NCBI RefSeq assembly: GCF_000429845.1
Contig: NZ_AUCQ01000012.1
Span: 165,149-229,148, forward strand
Source of the DNA: Comamonas composti DSM 21721
GTDB lineage: Bacteria; Pseudomonadota; Gammaproteobacteria; Burkholderiales; Burkholderiaceae_C
DNA length: 64,000 nucleotides
Reading direction: 5' to 3'
The translations under genes and the position numbers were made by a program. Below are positions 35,760 through 43,791 of this stretch, piece after piece; positions within the stretch are counted from its first letter, which is position 1, and every line of letters starts with the position of its first letter. The notes beneath the pieces are model-generated. The model made no database searches. It was not told the origin of the DNA and saw only the letters and a list, made by a program, of their open reading frames with translations.

Positions 35760-38700
35760 GTGGTGCAAAGAGCGCCCACCCTCATCGGATGCCGGCCTGC
35801 CCTGGCCCTTGTCATGCTGGCGCTGAGTGCGCCGGCCCAGGCCTATCCGTTCACGCTGCTTCCCGCCGGGGCCAGCCTGAGCCCCTTGCTGGCCGCCATT
35901 GGCTTGAGTCTGCTGCGCCGCAGCTGGCTGGGCTTGCTGCTCTCGGCATGCGTCATGGCGCTCATGCTGGTGCTCGATGGCGGGGAGTTGCTGCGGCAGG
36001 GACGGAAAATGCCTACCGACGGCCGCATTCTGCAAACCCAGATCCAGCAAGCGCGCCTGTTGGCGGCCTTGCGCGCTCCCGAACCCTTGGCGGAAAAAAC
36101 GCTGGATGCCCATGCCGTGCTTAAGGGCTCGCATGGCCCGCTGGTCTTTGTGAACAAGGGCGCAAGTGCCAGCTCTCGCGGCCTGTCGCTGGAGCAGATT
36201 GCGCGCGATCCCCAGGCGCTGCCAGCCAACGCCTTGCTGCTTTCCGAAGCAGGCGGCCAGGCCAGCCGGGCTGCTGCCGGACTGTCCGGCCGCTCCTGGG
36301 TGCAGGGCGGCCTGGACGGACTGCTCGCAGCCCAGAAGCCCGATGCCGGCCCCTTGCTCCAGACACTGCCCCTGTGCCGTCCCGGTGAATGCGTGCGCGT
36401 CGCCGTGCTGAGTGGCGACAGCCCGCGCTGGATGGGATACGAGCGCGGGCTGTTCGAGCATGCCCTGAGGCTGGAGGACTTCTTTCTACCCGAACATGCG
36501 CCCTGGTCCAAGCTGAGGCAGCTTTCAGGAAATGGCCGCATCCCCCTGGTCTTTGCGATGCTCGAACCGGCCCACCCGCAGCAGCCCGCACAGCTGCTCA
36601 GCTGGATCAAGGCCCAGGGCATGAGCCATCTGCATATGGTCAGCCACCGCGTGGGCGGCTACTACCACGACCACTACCCTTCGCTGTCCCCCGAAACCAT
36701 GCGGGCCTTCTACGGCAGCTTCAGACGCAGCCTGCCCGCCGGGCAGGCCGAGGCACTGTGCGCGCACGACGTGGTGCTGGTCACCTCACTGCACGCCAAC
36801 GACCTGGCCGTGAGCCGACGCCCCCAGGCCATGGATGGCTGCAGAATCATCAACCTCCCTGCCGAAGGGCTGCTGCCTCAGGAAATCGATGATCTGGTGC
36901 AGGCGCAAAAACCCCTGCTGCAACTGCGCCTCGGCCGCGTGCGCTATCTGGGGCTGTATACCGATCAGATCGGCTTCAATGCCTTGCAGATGCTGCGCGA
37001 ATCCATGCTGCGCCACGGACTGGCCTGGATTGGCGAAAGCTTTGGCTATGAGCAGGAGCGGCCCTGGACCGGGAAGATGGCCCTGGCCTACGACGCCCTG
37101 GCCTTGAAGATCTACCGCGCCCTCTACCCGAATGGCGGGCTGATTCCTCTTTCACACTGGCTGATCGCCACGCTGGCGGCGGTGCAGATCCTGGCCTATG
37201 TTCTCGGCGGCCTGACCCACCGGGGCCTTGCGGCCCTGTGCTTTGCGAGCCTGCTGGCCACGGCCGGGCTGGCCCACCATCTCTGGTACTACTTTCCCGT
37301 GCATGCCGGCTCCCGACTGGCCGGCACCTCGGGCAAGGTGCTGGAGCTGTTCTCGCAAAACCCCTATCCCATGCTGATCCTGGCGCTGATCGCAGGGGCG
37401 GCCACGGCCTTTTTGCGTGAGCGCGCGCGCCGCCCCTCGAACAGCAAGCATGGCGGCCTGCGCCAGCTCGCCCGGCTGGGCCTGAAGACCCCATCGGGGC
37501 GCATTCTGTCGAGCGCCAAGGCCGGTGCAGCCGCGCGTGCGGCTGCGCGCACCGGCTACCCGGCCATCTTTCGCTCCAACGAACAGCGCCATGAAAACCA
37601 TGCGGCCCGCACCATGGGGGCCTACGCAAGCCTGGTCGTCCATACCCAGGCCGACCTCGCCCGGCTGCCGGCAGCCTGGGCCGCCATGGCCGCCACGCCA
37701 GGCTCCCAACCGGCCTTTCTGGTACAGCCCTTCATGCATTTCGAGACAACGGGCGTGGTCCGCACCGGGCTCATGCATCAAGGCCGGCCCCATGCCAGGG
37801 TAGAGTCCTCAGCGCTTGCCGAAGGCGTTACCGGCAACCAATCCTCCCAGGCTCAGAGCCGGCTTCTGAGCCTTGAGCACTGCCTGTGCAGCGAAGAGCC
37901 GCTGTTGCGTGATATCGCGCGCATCCACCAGGAGTGGCCCCAGCCCCTGCTGCTGGAGTTCGGCCTGCATGCGGGCCGGCCCGTCTGGCTGCAGATGCAG
38001 CGGCTGGAGCACAACCCCCTGCTGCTGTTCGAATCGCCCGAAGACGGTGGCTTCTCGCCCTCGCCGCTCGCACAGGAGCTCGACACCACGGCGGCCGGCA
38101 CGCCATGGCTGCTCTCCCTGATGAACGCCTCCGTGCCCTTTACGCAATGGCGACTGCTGGATTCACAGATTCTCGAGCGCCGCCGTGCCCTGGCCGTATG
38201 CGGCAAGGCCCTGGCCCACTGCCTACCCTGGTCAGGCTGGCTATGGCTGGCCGAGCAGGCGCTGCGCCGCACCCGCCAGCGCGTCCATGCCGCGCCACCT
38301 GCAGGCTGCGACCTGCAGCGCAGCCTGCGCCAGGCGCGGGCGCTGCTGCTCATCGATGCACTGGCTCTCGCACGCGGCCCCTCGAACAGCGCCTGTGCCT
38401 GGGCCAGCGACGCCCAGGTCGCACATGAGCTGCAGGCCGTGACTTCACCTTATGCGCAGTTCGCCAGCCTGGGTTCCCTGATCCGGCGCGACACGCCACC
38501 AGGGCCCACCGCCCCCGCCACGCAGGCGCGCAGACTGCGCACCAGCTTTGCGGTACGCGAGAAGCTGCGGCAAGCCATGACCTATGCGCTGGCACATCTG
38601 TCCTGCGCCCTGCAGGCCCAGATGCAGGCCCAGGGCCTGCCGCCGCAGGCGCTGGGCCTCTTGACCCTGGACCGGCTGGATAGCGCGGGGCTGCGGCCCG

Positions 38701-39023
38701 ACCCGTCCCTGCTCCACAGCCGACCAGACAGCACCCTGCACGCCACGATGATTCCCGGCTGGAAGGCCTTGGGCAGCACGCGGATCAGCATAGACAGCCC
38801 TGAAGACATTCGCGCAGCATGCGAAAGCCTCCAAGGCATCAGCGATGCCCTGGTGATTGCACGCCAGCCCTGGCTTGGGCTGTTTTCCCTGGCGCCACAT
38901 GCGGCCTGCTTCCAGATCCTCTCGCCCGTGCATCACAACAGCCATTTCATGCAGCGGGCCCAGGCCGAAGGCATGGGCGTGCTGCTCGGCCCCCAGCCCC
39001 ACTCCCATTTCACCTCTTCATAA
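35760..39023 (+). CDS. large membrane protein with degenerate PEP-synthase-like C-terminus
   Basis: About 1087 residues from GTG 35760 (GTG 35706 and ATG 35814 are alternatives). No clear named family. An N-terminal signal or membrane helix and one or two more hydrophobic segments (39-72) lead to a rhodanese-like stretch without the catalytic Cys (about 117-192, LPANALLLSEAGGQASRAA). A domain of unknown type follows (210-455), then membrane helices (461-552). Residues 599-752 align by eye with the ATP-grasp part of PEP synthase/PPDK: R605 (FRSN for VRSS), Q656, E733, Q745. Residues 1028-1077 resemble the swivelling phosphohistidine domain, with H1062 in NSH. Role unknown; context says pilus system. 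Confidence 0.8.
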   Translation: MVQRAPTLIGCRPALALVMLALSAPAQAYPFTLLPAGASLSPLLAAIGLSLLRRSWLGLLLSACVMALMLVLDGGELLRQGRKMPTDGRILQTQIQQARLLAALRAPEPLAEKTLDAHAVLKGSHGPLVFVNKGASASSRGLSLEQIARDPQALPANALLLSEAGGQASRAAAGLSGRSWVQGGLDGLLAAQKPDAGPLLQTLPLCRPGECVRVAVLSGDSPRWMGYERGLFEHALRLEDFFLPEHAPWSKLRQLSGNGRIPLVFAMLEPAHPQQPAQLLSWIKAQGMSHLHMVSHRVGGYYHDHYPSLSPETMRAFYGSFRRSLPAGQAEALCAHDVVLVTSLHANDLAVSRRPQAMDGCRIINLPAEGLLPQEIDDLVQAQKPLLQLRLGRVRYLGLYTDQIGFNALQMLRESMLRHGLAWIGESFGYEQERPWTGKMALAYDALALKIYRALYPNGGLIPLSHWLIATLAAVQILAYVLGGLTHRGLAALCFASLLATAGLAHHLWYYFPVHAGSRLAGTSGKVLELFSQNPYPMLILALIAGAATAFLRERARRPSNSKHGGLRQLARLGLKTPSGRILSSAKAGAAARAAARTGYPAIFRSNEQRHENHAARTMGAYASLVVHTQADLARLPAAWAAMAATPGSQPAFLVQPFMHFETTGVVRTGLMHQGRPHARVESSALAEGVTGNQSSQAQSRLLSLEHCLCSEEPLLRDIARIHQEWPQPLLLEFGLHAGRPVWLQMQRLEHNPLLLFESPEDGGFSPSPLAQELDTTAAGTPWLLSLMNASVPFTQWRLLDSQILERRRALAVCGKALAHCLPWSGWLWLAEQALRRTRQRVHAAPPAGCDLQRSLRQARALLLIDALALARGPSNSACAWASDAQVAHELQAVTSPYAQFASLGSLIRRDTPPGPTAPATQARRLRTSFAVREKLRQAMTYALAHLSCALQAQMQAQGLPPQALGLLTLDRLDSAGLRPDPSLLHSRPDSTLHATMIPGWKALGSTRISIDSPEDIRAACESLQGISDALVIARQPWLGLFSLAPHAACFQILSPVHHNSHFMQRAQAEGMGVLLGPQPHSHFTSS

Positions 39024-39036
39024 AAAAGCCTATCTC

Positions 39037-39570
39037 ATGAACATGCGTCACGCCCTCTTGGTGCCCCCCTCTTTGCTGGCCATCTGCTGGACCACTCCCG
39101 TGCTGGCCGCCGACCTGAGCCTGTCGATCGATCTGCCGCGCCTCAAGCACCGGCCCTACGTGGCCGTGTGGATCGAACGTGAAAACCGCGAACACGCGCT
39201 GGAGCTGGCACTCTGGCACGAACAAAAGAGCAAGAAAAAAAAGAAGAGCGGCGAGGCCCGGCACGACAAATACCTGCCCGATCTGCGTCACTGGTGGCGC
39301 AGCGGGGGCAACCAGGTCGATCTGCCTGTGGATGGCGTGACCGGACCCACCCGCCCCGGCGGCCTGCACACGCTGGACTTCAACAGCAGCAACGCCCCGC
39401 TGTCCCGCCTGCCCGCGGGCAACTACCGCCTGGTGGTCGAAGCCGCGCGCGAGGATGGCGGCGACGAGACCCTGAGCTTTGCACTGCCCTGGCCGCCCGG
39501 TTCTGCCCAGTCGCAAAAGCAGGAGGGCAAGCAGGAGCTGGGAAGCGTCACGCTCAGCGTGAAACCATGA
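39037..39570 (+). CDS. DUF2271 periplasmic protein
   Basis: 177 residues from ATG 39037. A signal peptide (MRHALLVPPSLLAICWTTPVLA) is followed by a DUF2271-like domain: LSIDLPRLKHRPYVAVWIE, YLPDLRHWWRS, VDGVTGPTRPGG. A lysine run (SKKKKKSG) lies in a loop. DUF2271 proteins are periplasmic and usually accompany PepSY or flavin-related membrane proteins; finding one inside a pilus operon is unusual. It overlaps the next gene by 4 bases (ATGA), so it is a genuine operon member. Confidence 0.8.
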   Translation: MNMRHALLVPPSLLAICWTTPVLAADLSLSIDLPRLKHRPYVAVWIERENREHALELALWHEQKSKKKKKSGEARHDKYLPDLRHWWRSGGNQVDLPVDGVTGPTRPGGLHTLDFNSSNAPLSRLPAGNYRLVVEAAREDGGDETLSFALPWPPGSAQSQKQEGKQELGSVTLSVKP

Positions 39571-40043
39571 GCCAGCGCCGATCCGCCTTCGTCCTGGCCG
39601 CGCTGCTCATGCTGCAGGCCAAGACCTGGGCTGCGCCGCAAGCCGACTGCTTTCAGGAGGCTGCGCGCTACCACGGCGTGAGTGCCGCCGTGCTGCGCGC
39701 CATTGCGCGTGTCGAGTCGAACTTCCAGCCACAAGCGGTGGCGCACAACCGCAACGGCTCCACGGACATCGGCATGATGCAGATCAACTCCATCCATCTG
39801 GACGAGCTGGCTCGCTGGGGCGTACAGGCCGCGCACCTGCACCAAGCCTGCATCAGCATCTATGTGGCGGCCTGGCATTACCGGCGCCAGGTGGAACACT
39901 ACGGCCACACCTGGCTGGCCGTCGGGGCCTATCACTCGCGCACGCCCAAGTACCGCGATGCCTACGCTGCGCGTGTGCGCCAGGCCTTGCGCGATCCCCG
40001 GACCCTGCTTGCCAGCCAGCCCCTGGACCGGCCCGAGCGCTAA
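39567..40043 (+). CDS. lytic transglycosylase (pilus-associated, PilT-R64 type)
   Basis: 158 residues from ATG 39567, overlapping the DUF2271 stop. A signal peptide (FVLAALLMLQAKTWA) precedes an SLT domain with the catalytic Glu in RVESNFQPQAV, GMMQIN and the final YHSRTPKYRDAY. Such small transglycosylases open peptidoglycan for pilus assembly; in R64 this is the pilT gene. It is the last gene of the pil operon and ends at a repeat A hairpin. Confidence 0.9.
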   Translation: MSQRRSAFVLAALLMLQAKTWAAPQADCFQEAARYHGVSAAVLRAIARVESNFQPQAVAHNRNGSTDIGMMQINSIHLDELARWGVQAAHLHQACISIYVAAWHYRRQVEHYGHTWLAVGAYHSRTPKYRDAYAARVRQALRDPRTLLASQPLDRPER

Positions 40044-40098
40044 GAACGTGTTTACGATCTCTACGCTGCCGCGCCGCAAGGAGATCGTGAACACGCTC
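40044..40098. repeat. repeat A, paired inverted copies between convergent genes
   Basis: Left arm GAACGTGTTTACGATCTC (40044-40061) directly follows the TAA of the transglycosylase gene. The right arm at 40081-40098 is an exact reverse complement of the core, and its last base opens the slt stop codon (40098-40100). The 18-base arms with a 19-base GC-rich spacer could fold as a bidirectional hairpin. Confidence 0.8.
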
Positions 40099-42077
40099 TA
40101 AGGCAGGTCCTTCATGGGCGCGGCCTCGTTCGTGGGCCTGGGCCCTACGCTGCCCAGGCGCTCGCGCAGCGACTGGGGCTGGCCCGTGATCAGGGCCGCG
40201 TAGTTGGTGGTGTTGGCCAGCACCTTCTTCACATAGTCGCGCGTCTCGGTGAAGGGCACGTTCTCGGCCCAGATCGCGGCATCGAGCACAGGGCCGTTGC
40301 GCCAGTTGCGCGGCCGGCCCGGGCCCGCGTTGTAGCCTGCGGCCGCCAGGGCCATGGAGCCGTCGAAGTCGTCCAGGGCGAGCTTGAGATAGGCGGTGCC
40401 GATGGTGATGTTCACATCACGGTCGTTGATCATGGAGGGCACGAAGTCCGTCATGCCGATCTTGCGCGCCGTCCAGCGCGCCGTGGCCGGCATGACCTGC
40501 ATCAGCCCCGAGGCGCCCACGCCCGAGCGGGCATCCATGATGAAGCGGCTCTCCTGGCGTATCAGCCCGTAGACATAGGCCGGGTCCAGCCCGATGTCGC
40601 GCGAGCGCGCAAGCACCGTGTCATGAAAGGGCATGGGATAGCGCTGGCTCCAGTCCGCAAAGCTGCGCGTGCGCTCGCTGGTGTTGATGCAGCGATCCCA
40701 GATCTGGCGCTGGCAGGCGAAGTCGGCTGCGGCCAACAGCTCGCGCTCGCCCATGCCGCCGCTGTCGTGCATATTCGTCGCATAGTTCCATTCGCGCACG
40801 CCCTCGCTGCGCAGGCCTGCCTGTATCGCATAGAGGCCGCGCACCAGGCCCGGGTTGGCGCGCGCCCCAGCCTTTTCCTGGGCCGTGAGCGGCTCGGGCG
40901 CGGGCGGCACGGTGATGCGCAGGCCCAGGTCCTCCAGCGCCAGCTGCTCATAAAAGCCGCGCGTGCTGGCCACGCTCTCCAGCAGTTGCCGGGCCTGGAT
41001 GCGCTCCGCCTCCCCGGGCCGGCCGGCCAGCAGGGAGCGCGCCTTCCAGTACACCCAGGCCGGGTCGCTGCGCTCATCGCCCATGGCGTCGATGCTCTGG
41101 CGCACGGTCTTCCAGTCGCCGGCCCGGAGGGCGGCACGCGCCTTCCAGCCCAGCAGATCGTCGTTCAGGTCGCTGTTCTTGCGCACCTTGGCAAAGTAGA
41201 CCGCGGCCTCGGGCCTGAGGTTCAGCGCAGCCTGCTTGCCGACCACGCCCCAGGCCCAGTTGAGCTCCTCGGCCGAGAGCTTGGCGCCCCAGCCGCCTTC
41301 GAGCTGGCGCGCCGCGCCATCGGGGTCGCTGGCCGCCATGCGTATCAAGGCCAGCAGGGCCAGCTCCTTGGGCACGGCGCCACGCACCTTGGAGCGGCCC
41401 AGCAGGTACTTGGCCGGCGAGGCGAACAGCTGGGCCACATGCGGCAGGGCCTCGGGCGCGACCAGGGCCACGGCCTCGCGTACCACGCGCTGACGGTTGA
41501 TCTCGGCCGCCTGGCGCGCCTTGCGCCAGACTTCGGCCGAGCCCATCTTCTTGGCCGCCACCATCTCGCCGGCCGCATAGGTGCAGCCGTCGTCATAGTC
41601 GCGCTGGGCCCACCACAGGTCGCGCACCTGGCGGCCCATGTCGGGCGCGCCCTGGCCCTTGAGGCTGTCCACGATCAGCGCGTAGCAGGCAACCGCCCGG
41701 TCGTCGCGCATGCGGTAGGCTGCATGCATCTGGTCGAAGCGCTCCCAGTCGCGGCGCTGGCCCAGCAGCAGCAGCCAGTCGTTGCGCAGCCTGTCCTCCT
41801 GATAAGTGCCGGCCCAGCGCGTGAGAAAGGCCTGCACCTCTTCGGCGCTTGCATCATCGAGCCTGGCCTTGAGTTCCCAGTACGCGGCCCAAGGTTCGAG
41901 GATGTGGTCGCGCGCCGAAGGCAAAAGCTGGCTCAGCTTGGCCTTGTCGTTTTTGCGGAAAGCCTGCTGCATTTGCAGCAATACTTCATCGCCACGGTTT
42001 TGCGCCAAAGCAGACGTGGCTGCGATGGTCCCAACGGAGGCCGCTACAAGCGGTGTCAAAATCTTCAACCAGTGCAT
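40098..42077 (-). CDS. slt: soluble lytic murein transglycosylase
   Basis: 659 residues from ATG 42075-42077, where a signal peptide begins (MHWLKILTPLVAASVGTIAATSALA). The long alpha-helical superhelical domain (about 30-470) is followed by a C-terminal SLT domain: LIRQESRFIMDARSGVGASGLMQVMPATAR with the catalytic Glu in RQES, then YLKLALDDFDGSMALAAAGYNAGPGR. It cleaves peptidoglycan to 1,6-anhydro-muropeptides in the periplasm. The start lies only 17 bases from the divergent 5-FTHF cyclo-ligase start. No good Shine-Dalgarno is visible. The longer frame to 42173 adds no family sequence. Confidence 0.93.
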   Translation of the reverse strand: MHWLKILTPLVAASVGTIAATSALAQNRGDEVLLQMQQAFRKNDKAKLSQLLPSARDHILEPWAAYWELKARLDDASAEEVQAFLTRWAGTYQEDRLRNDWLLLLGQRRDWERFDQMHAAYRMRDDRAVACYALIVDSLKGQGAPDMGRQVRDLWWAQRDYDDGCTYAAGEMVAAKKMGSAEVWRKARQAAEINRQRVVREAVALVAPEALPHVAQLFASPAKYLLGRSKVRGAVPKELALLALIRMAASDPDGAARQLEGGWGAKLSAEELNWAWGVVGKQAALNLRPEAAVYFAKVRKNSDLNDDLLGWKARAALRAGDWKTVRQSIDAMGDERSDPAWVYWKARSLLAGRPGEAERIQARQLLESVASTRGFYEQLALEDLGLRITVPPAPEPLTAQEKAGARANPGLVRGLYAIQAGLRSEGVREWNYATNMHDSGGMGERELLAAADFACQRQIWDRCINTSERTRSFADWSQRYPMPFHDTVLARSRDIGLDPAYVYGLIRQESRFIMDARSGVGASGLMQVMPATARWTARKIGMTDFVPSMINDRDVNITIGTAYLKLALDDFDGSMALAAAGYNAGPGRPRNWRNGPVLDAAIWAENVPFTETRDYVKKVLANTTNYAALITGQPQSLRERLGSVGPRPTNEAAPMKDLP

Positions 42078-42094
42078 GGAGGAAATTATCTGTG

Positions 42095-42685
42095 ATGGAC
42101 AAAACAGCCCTACGCCGTCGTCTGGTGGATATGCGCCAAAACCTTCCCGACCGCTTGCAGCGCGCTCATGCACTGCAGCAAGTCATGCGTTTTTGGCTTG
42201 TTGAAAGGCCAGATGCTGTTATAGGAGCTTATTGGCCCATCAAGGCTGAATTCGACCCCTTGCCCGCATTGCACCGCTGGAAAGAGGACGGCGAGCTGCA
42301 GGGCACGCCACAGCGGCGCAGGATTGGTCTGCCCGTGATCGACAAGCAGCACAAGACGCTGCGCTTTCATGCATGGTACCCGGGCTGCCCCATGGAGGAG
42401 GACGCCTACGGGATACCCAAGCCCAAGGACACCGAGATCATCAACCCCACGCTGCTGTTCGTGCCCTGCGTGGGCTATGCGGCCGGTGGCTACCGCCTCG
42501 GCTATGGCGGCGGCTTTTACGACCGCACGCTGGCCGAGCTCACGCCGCGCCCCTTCACCGTGGGCCTGGGCTATGGCTGCGGCTATATCGACGAGTTCGA
42601 GCCCGAGCCCCACGATCTGCCGCTGGACGCCATCCTCAACGACCTGGGCGTGGTCTGGCCCCAGCCGGGGCTGAGCGGCCTGTAG
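42095..42685 (+). CDS. fthC: 5-formyltetrahydrofolate cyclo-ligase
   Basis: 196 residues from ATG 42095; GTG 42092 and upstream GTG/ATG codons are alternatives, and GGAGG at 42078-42082 favours a start here. The family ATP-binding motif is LGYGGGFYDRTL, preceded by LLFVPCVGYAAGGYR. The N-terminal basic helix (DKTALRRRLVDMRQNL) is also typical. The enzyme converts 5-formyl-THF to 5,10-methenyl-THF in one-carbon metabolism. It is transcribed divergently from slt with the two start codons almost touching. Confidence 0.93.
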   Translation: MDKTALRRRLVDMRQNLPDRLQRAHALQQVMRFWLVERPDAVIGAYWPIKAEFDPLPALHRWKEDGELQGTPQRRRIGLPVIDKQHKTLRFHAWYPGCPMEEDAYGIPKPKDTEIINPTLLFVPCVGYAAGGYRLGYGGGFYDRTLAELTPRPFTVGLGYGCGYIDEFEPEPHDLPLDAILNDLGVVWPQPGLSGL

Positions 42686-42713
42686 GTCCACAGGCTCTTC
42701 TCATCAAAAATAT

Positions 42714-42791
42714 GAGCTGTTAGCACTTGTCCTGATTGGATTTCAGACTTTTTCATAGCCGAAATCCACGTCTAGCAAGCGCGAGCAGCTC
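42714..42791. repeat. repeat B copy 2 (nested hairpin between convergent genes)
   Basis: Outer arms GAGCTGTTAGCACTTG and its imperfect complement ending GCGAGCAGCTC flank an inner perfect pair GGATTTC/GAAATCC. It lies between fthC and queC, which converge. The same nested design is seen at 11588-11670 with different inner bases. Confidence 0.72.
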
Positions 42792-42803
42792 CTGTTTCAA
42801 TGC

Positions 42804-43535
42804 TTATGTCTGGCTCGCCCGCCAGCGCTGCCAGCCTTTGGCACGCAGCTCGCAGGCCGGGCAACTGCCGCAACCATAACCCCAATCGTGCAGCGTCTCG
42901 CGCTGGCCCTGGTAGCAGGTATGGGTGTCGCGGCGCACCAGCTCCACCAGCGCATCGCCGCCCAGCTCATGCGCCAGGGCCCAGGTCCGGGCCTTGTCCA
43001 GCCACATCAGCGGGGCATCCACGCGCAGCCGGCGCGCAAGCCCCAGGTTGAGCGCCAGTTGCATGGCCTTCATGGTGTCGTCGCGGCAATCGGGGTAGCC
43101 CGAGTAATCGGTCTCGCACACGCCCGTGACCAGCACCGTGAGCCCGCGCCGGTAGGCCAGGGCTCCGGCCAGCGTGAGAAACAGCAGATTGCGCCCCGGC
43201 ACAAAGGTGTTGGGCAGGCCGTCGGCCTGCATTGCAAAGGCCACCTCCTCGGTCAACGAGGAGCCGCCGATCTGCTGCAGCACGTCCAGGCTCAGCACAT
43301 GGTCGGGCCCCAGGCGCGGCGCCCAGTCGGGGAAGCCGCTGACCAGCTTCTGCCGCACCTGCTCTCGCACCTGCATCTCCACGCTGTGGCGCTGGCCGTA
43401 GTCAAAGCCCAGGGTTTCCACACGCTCGTACTGGCTCAGGGCCTGGGCCAGGCAGGTGGTGGAATCCTGGCCGCCGGAAAACAGCACCAGGGCCGTTGTG
43501 TGCGTCCCCGGCTGAAAAGAAGTTTGCTCTTGCAT
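42804..43535 (-). CDS. queC: 7-cyano-7-deazaguanine synthase
   Basis: 243 residues. The PP-loop SGGQDS is at 20-25 ([12 protein letters not shown]) and the C-terminal zinc site is CYQG...[14 protein letters not shown]. It makes preQ0 from 7-carboxy-7-deazaguanine with ATP and ammonia, in queuosine synthesis. No other queuosine gene is in the window. The 5' untranslated region on the minus strand contains a long imperfect hairpin (43552-43616). The end is convergent with fthC. Confidence 0.95.
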   Translation of the reverse strand: MQEQTSFQPGTHTTALVLFSGGQDSTTCLAQALSQYERVETLGFDYGQRHSVEMQVREQVRQKLVSGFPDWAPRLGPDHVLSLDVLQQIGGSSLTEEVAFAMQADGLPNTFVPGRNLLFLTLAGALAYRRGLTVLVTGVCETDYSGYPDCRDDTMKAMQLALNLGLARRLRVDAPLMWLDKARTWALAHELGGDALVELVRRDTHTCYQGQRETLHDWGYGCGSCPACELRAKGWQRWRASQT

Positions 43536-43551
43536 GGAGGCAGATTAAACC

Positions 43552-43616
43552 GGCTTGCGCGCAGATCCGTGCCGTACATGGTTTTTCGCCATTCCGCCCG
43601 AGGATCTGCGCAAGCC
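43552..43616 (-). other. inverted repeat in the queC 5' region
   Basis: On the + strand GGCTTGCGCGCAGATCC (43552-43568) pairs with GGATCTGCGCAAGCC (43602-43616); the stem is 15 bp with a 2-base bulge and a loop of about 33 bases. It lies 17-81 bases upstream of the queC start. It does not look like a known preQ1 riboswitch. Confidence 0.6.
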
Positions 43617-43791
43617 CTGCAGGCCCAGGACTTGAGCTGCATCAAGCAATGCCCCTGTGCGGCCCGGGCCGTCACAGGCCGTGGCTACACTGCGCCAGCC
43701 CCACAAGAGGCCGGCTGGCGGCGATACCAGGGCAGGAGAGCTGAGATTTGAAGAGTTTCGAGTTGCGCCCGCTGGGCCGGAAGGAGCGGGC

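Noticed and set aside
43536..43616. preQ1 riboswitch upstream of queC
   Set aside because: The sequence lacks the short A-rich tail and conserved loop bases of known preQ1 classes; only an unexplained stem is present.
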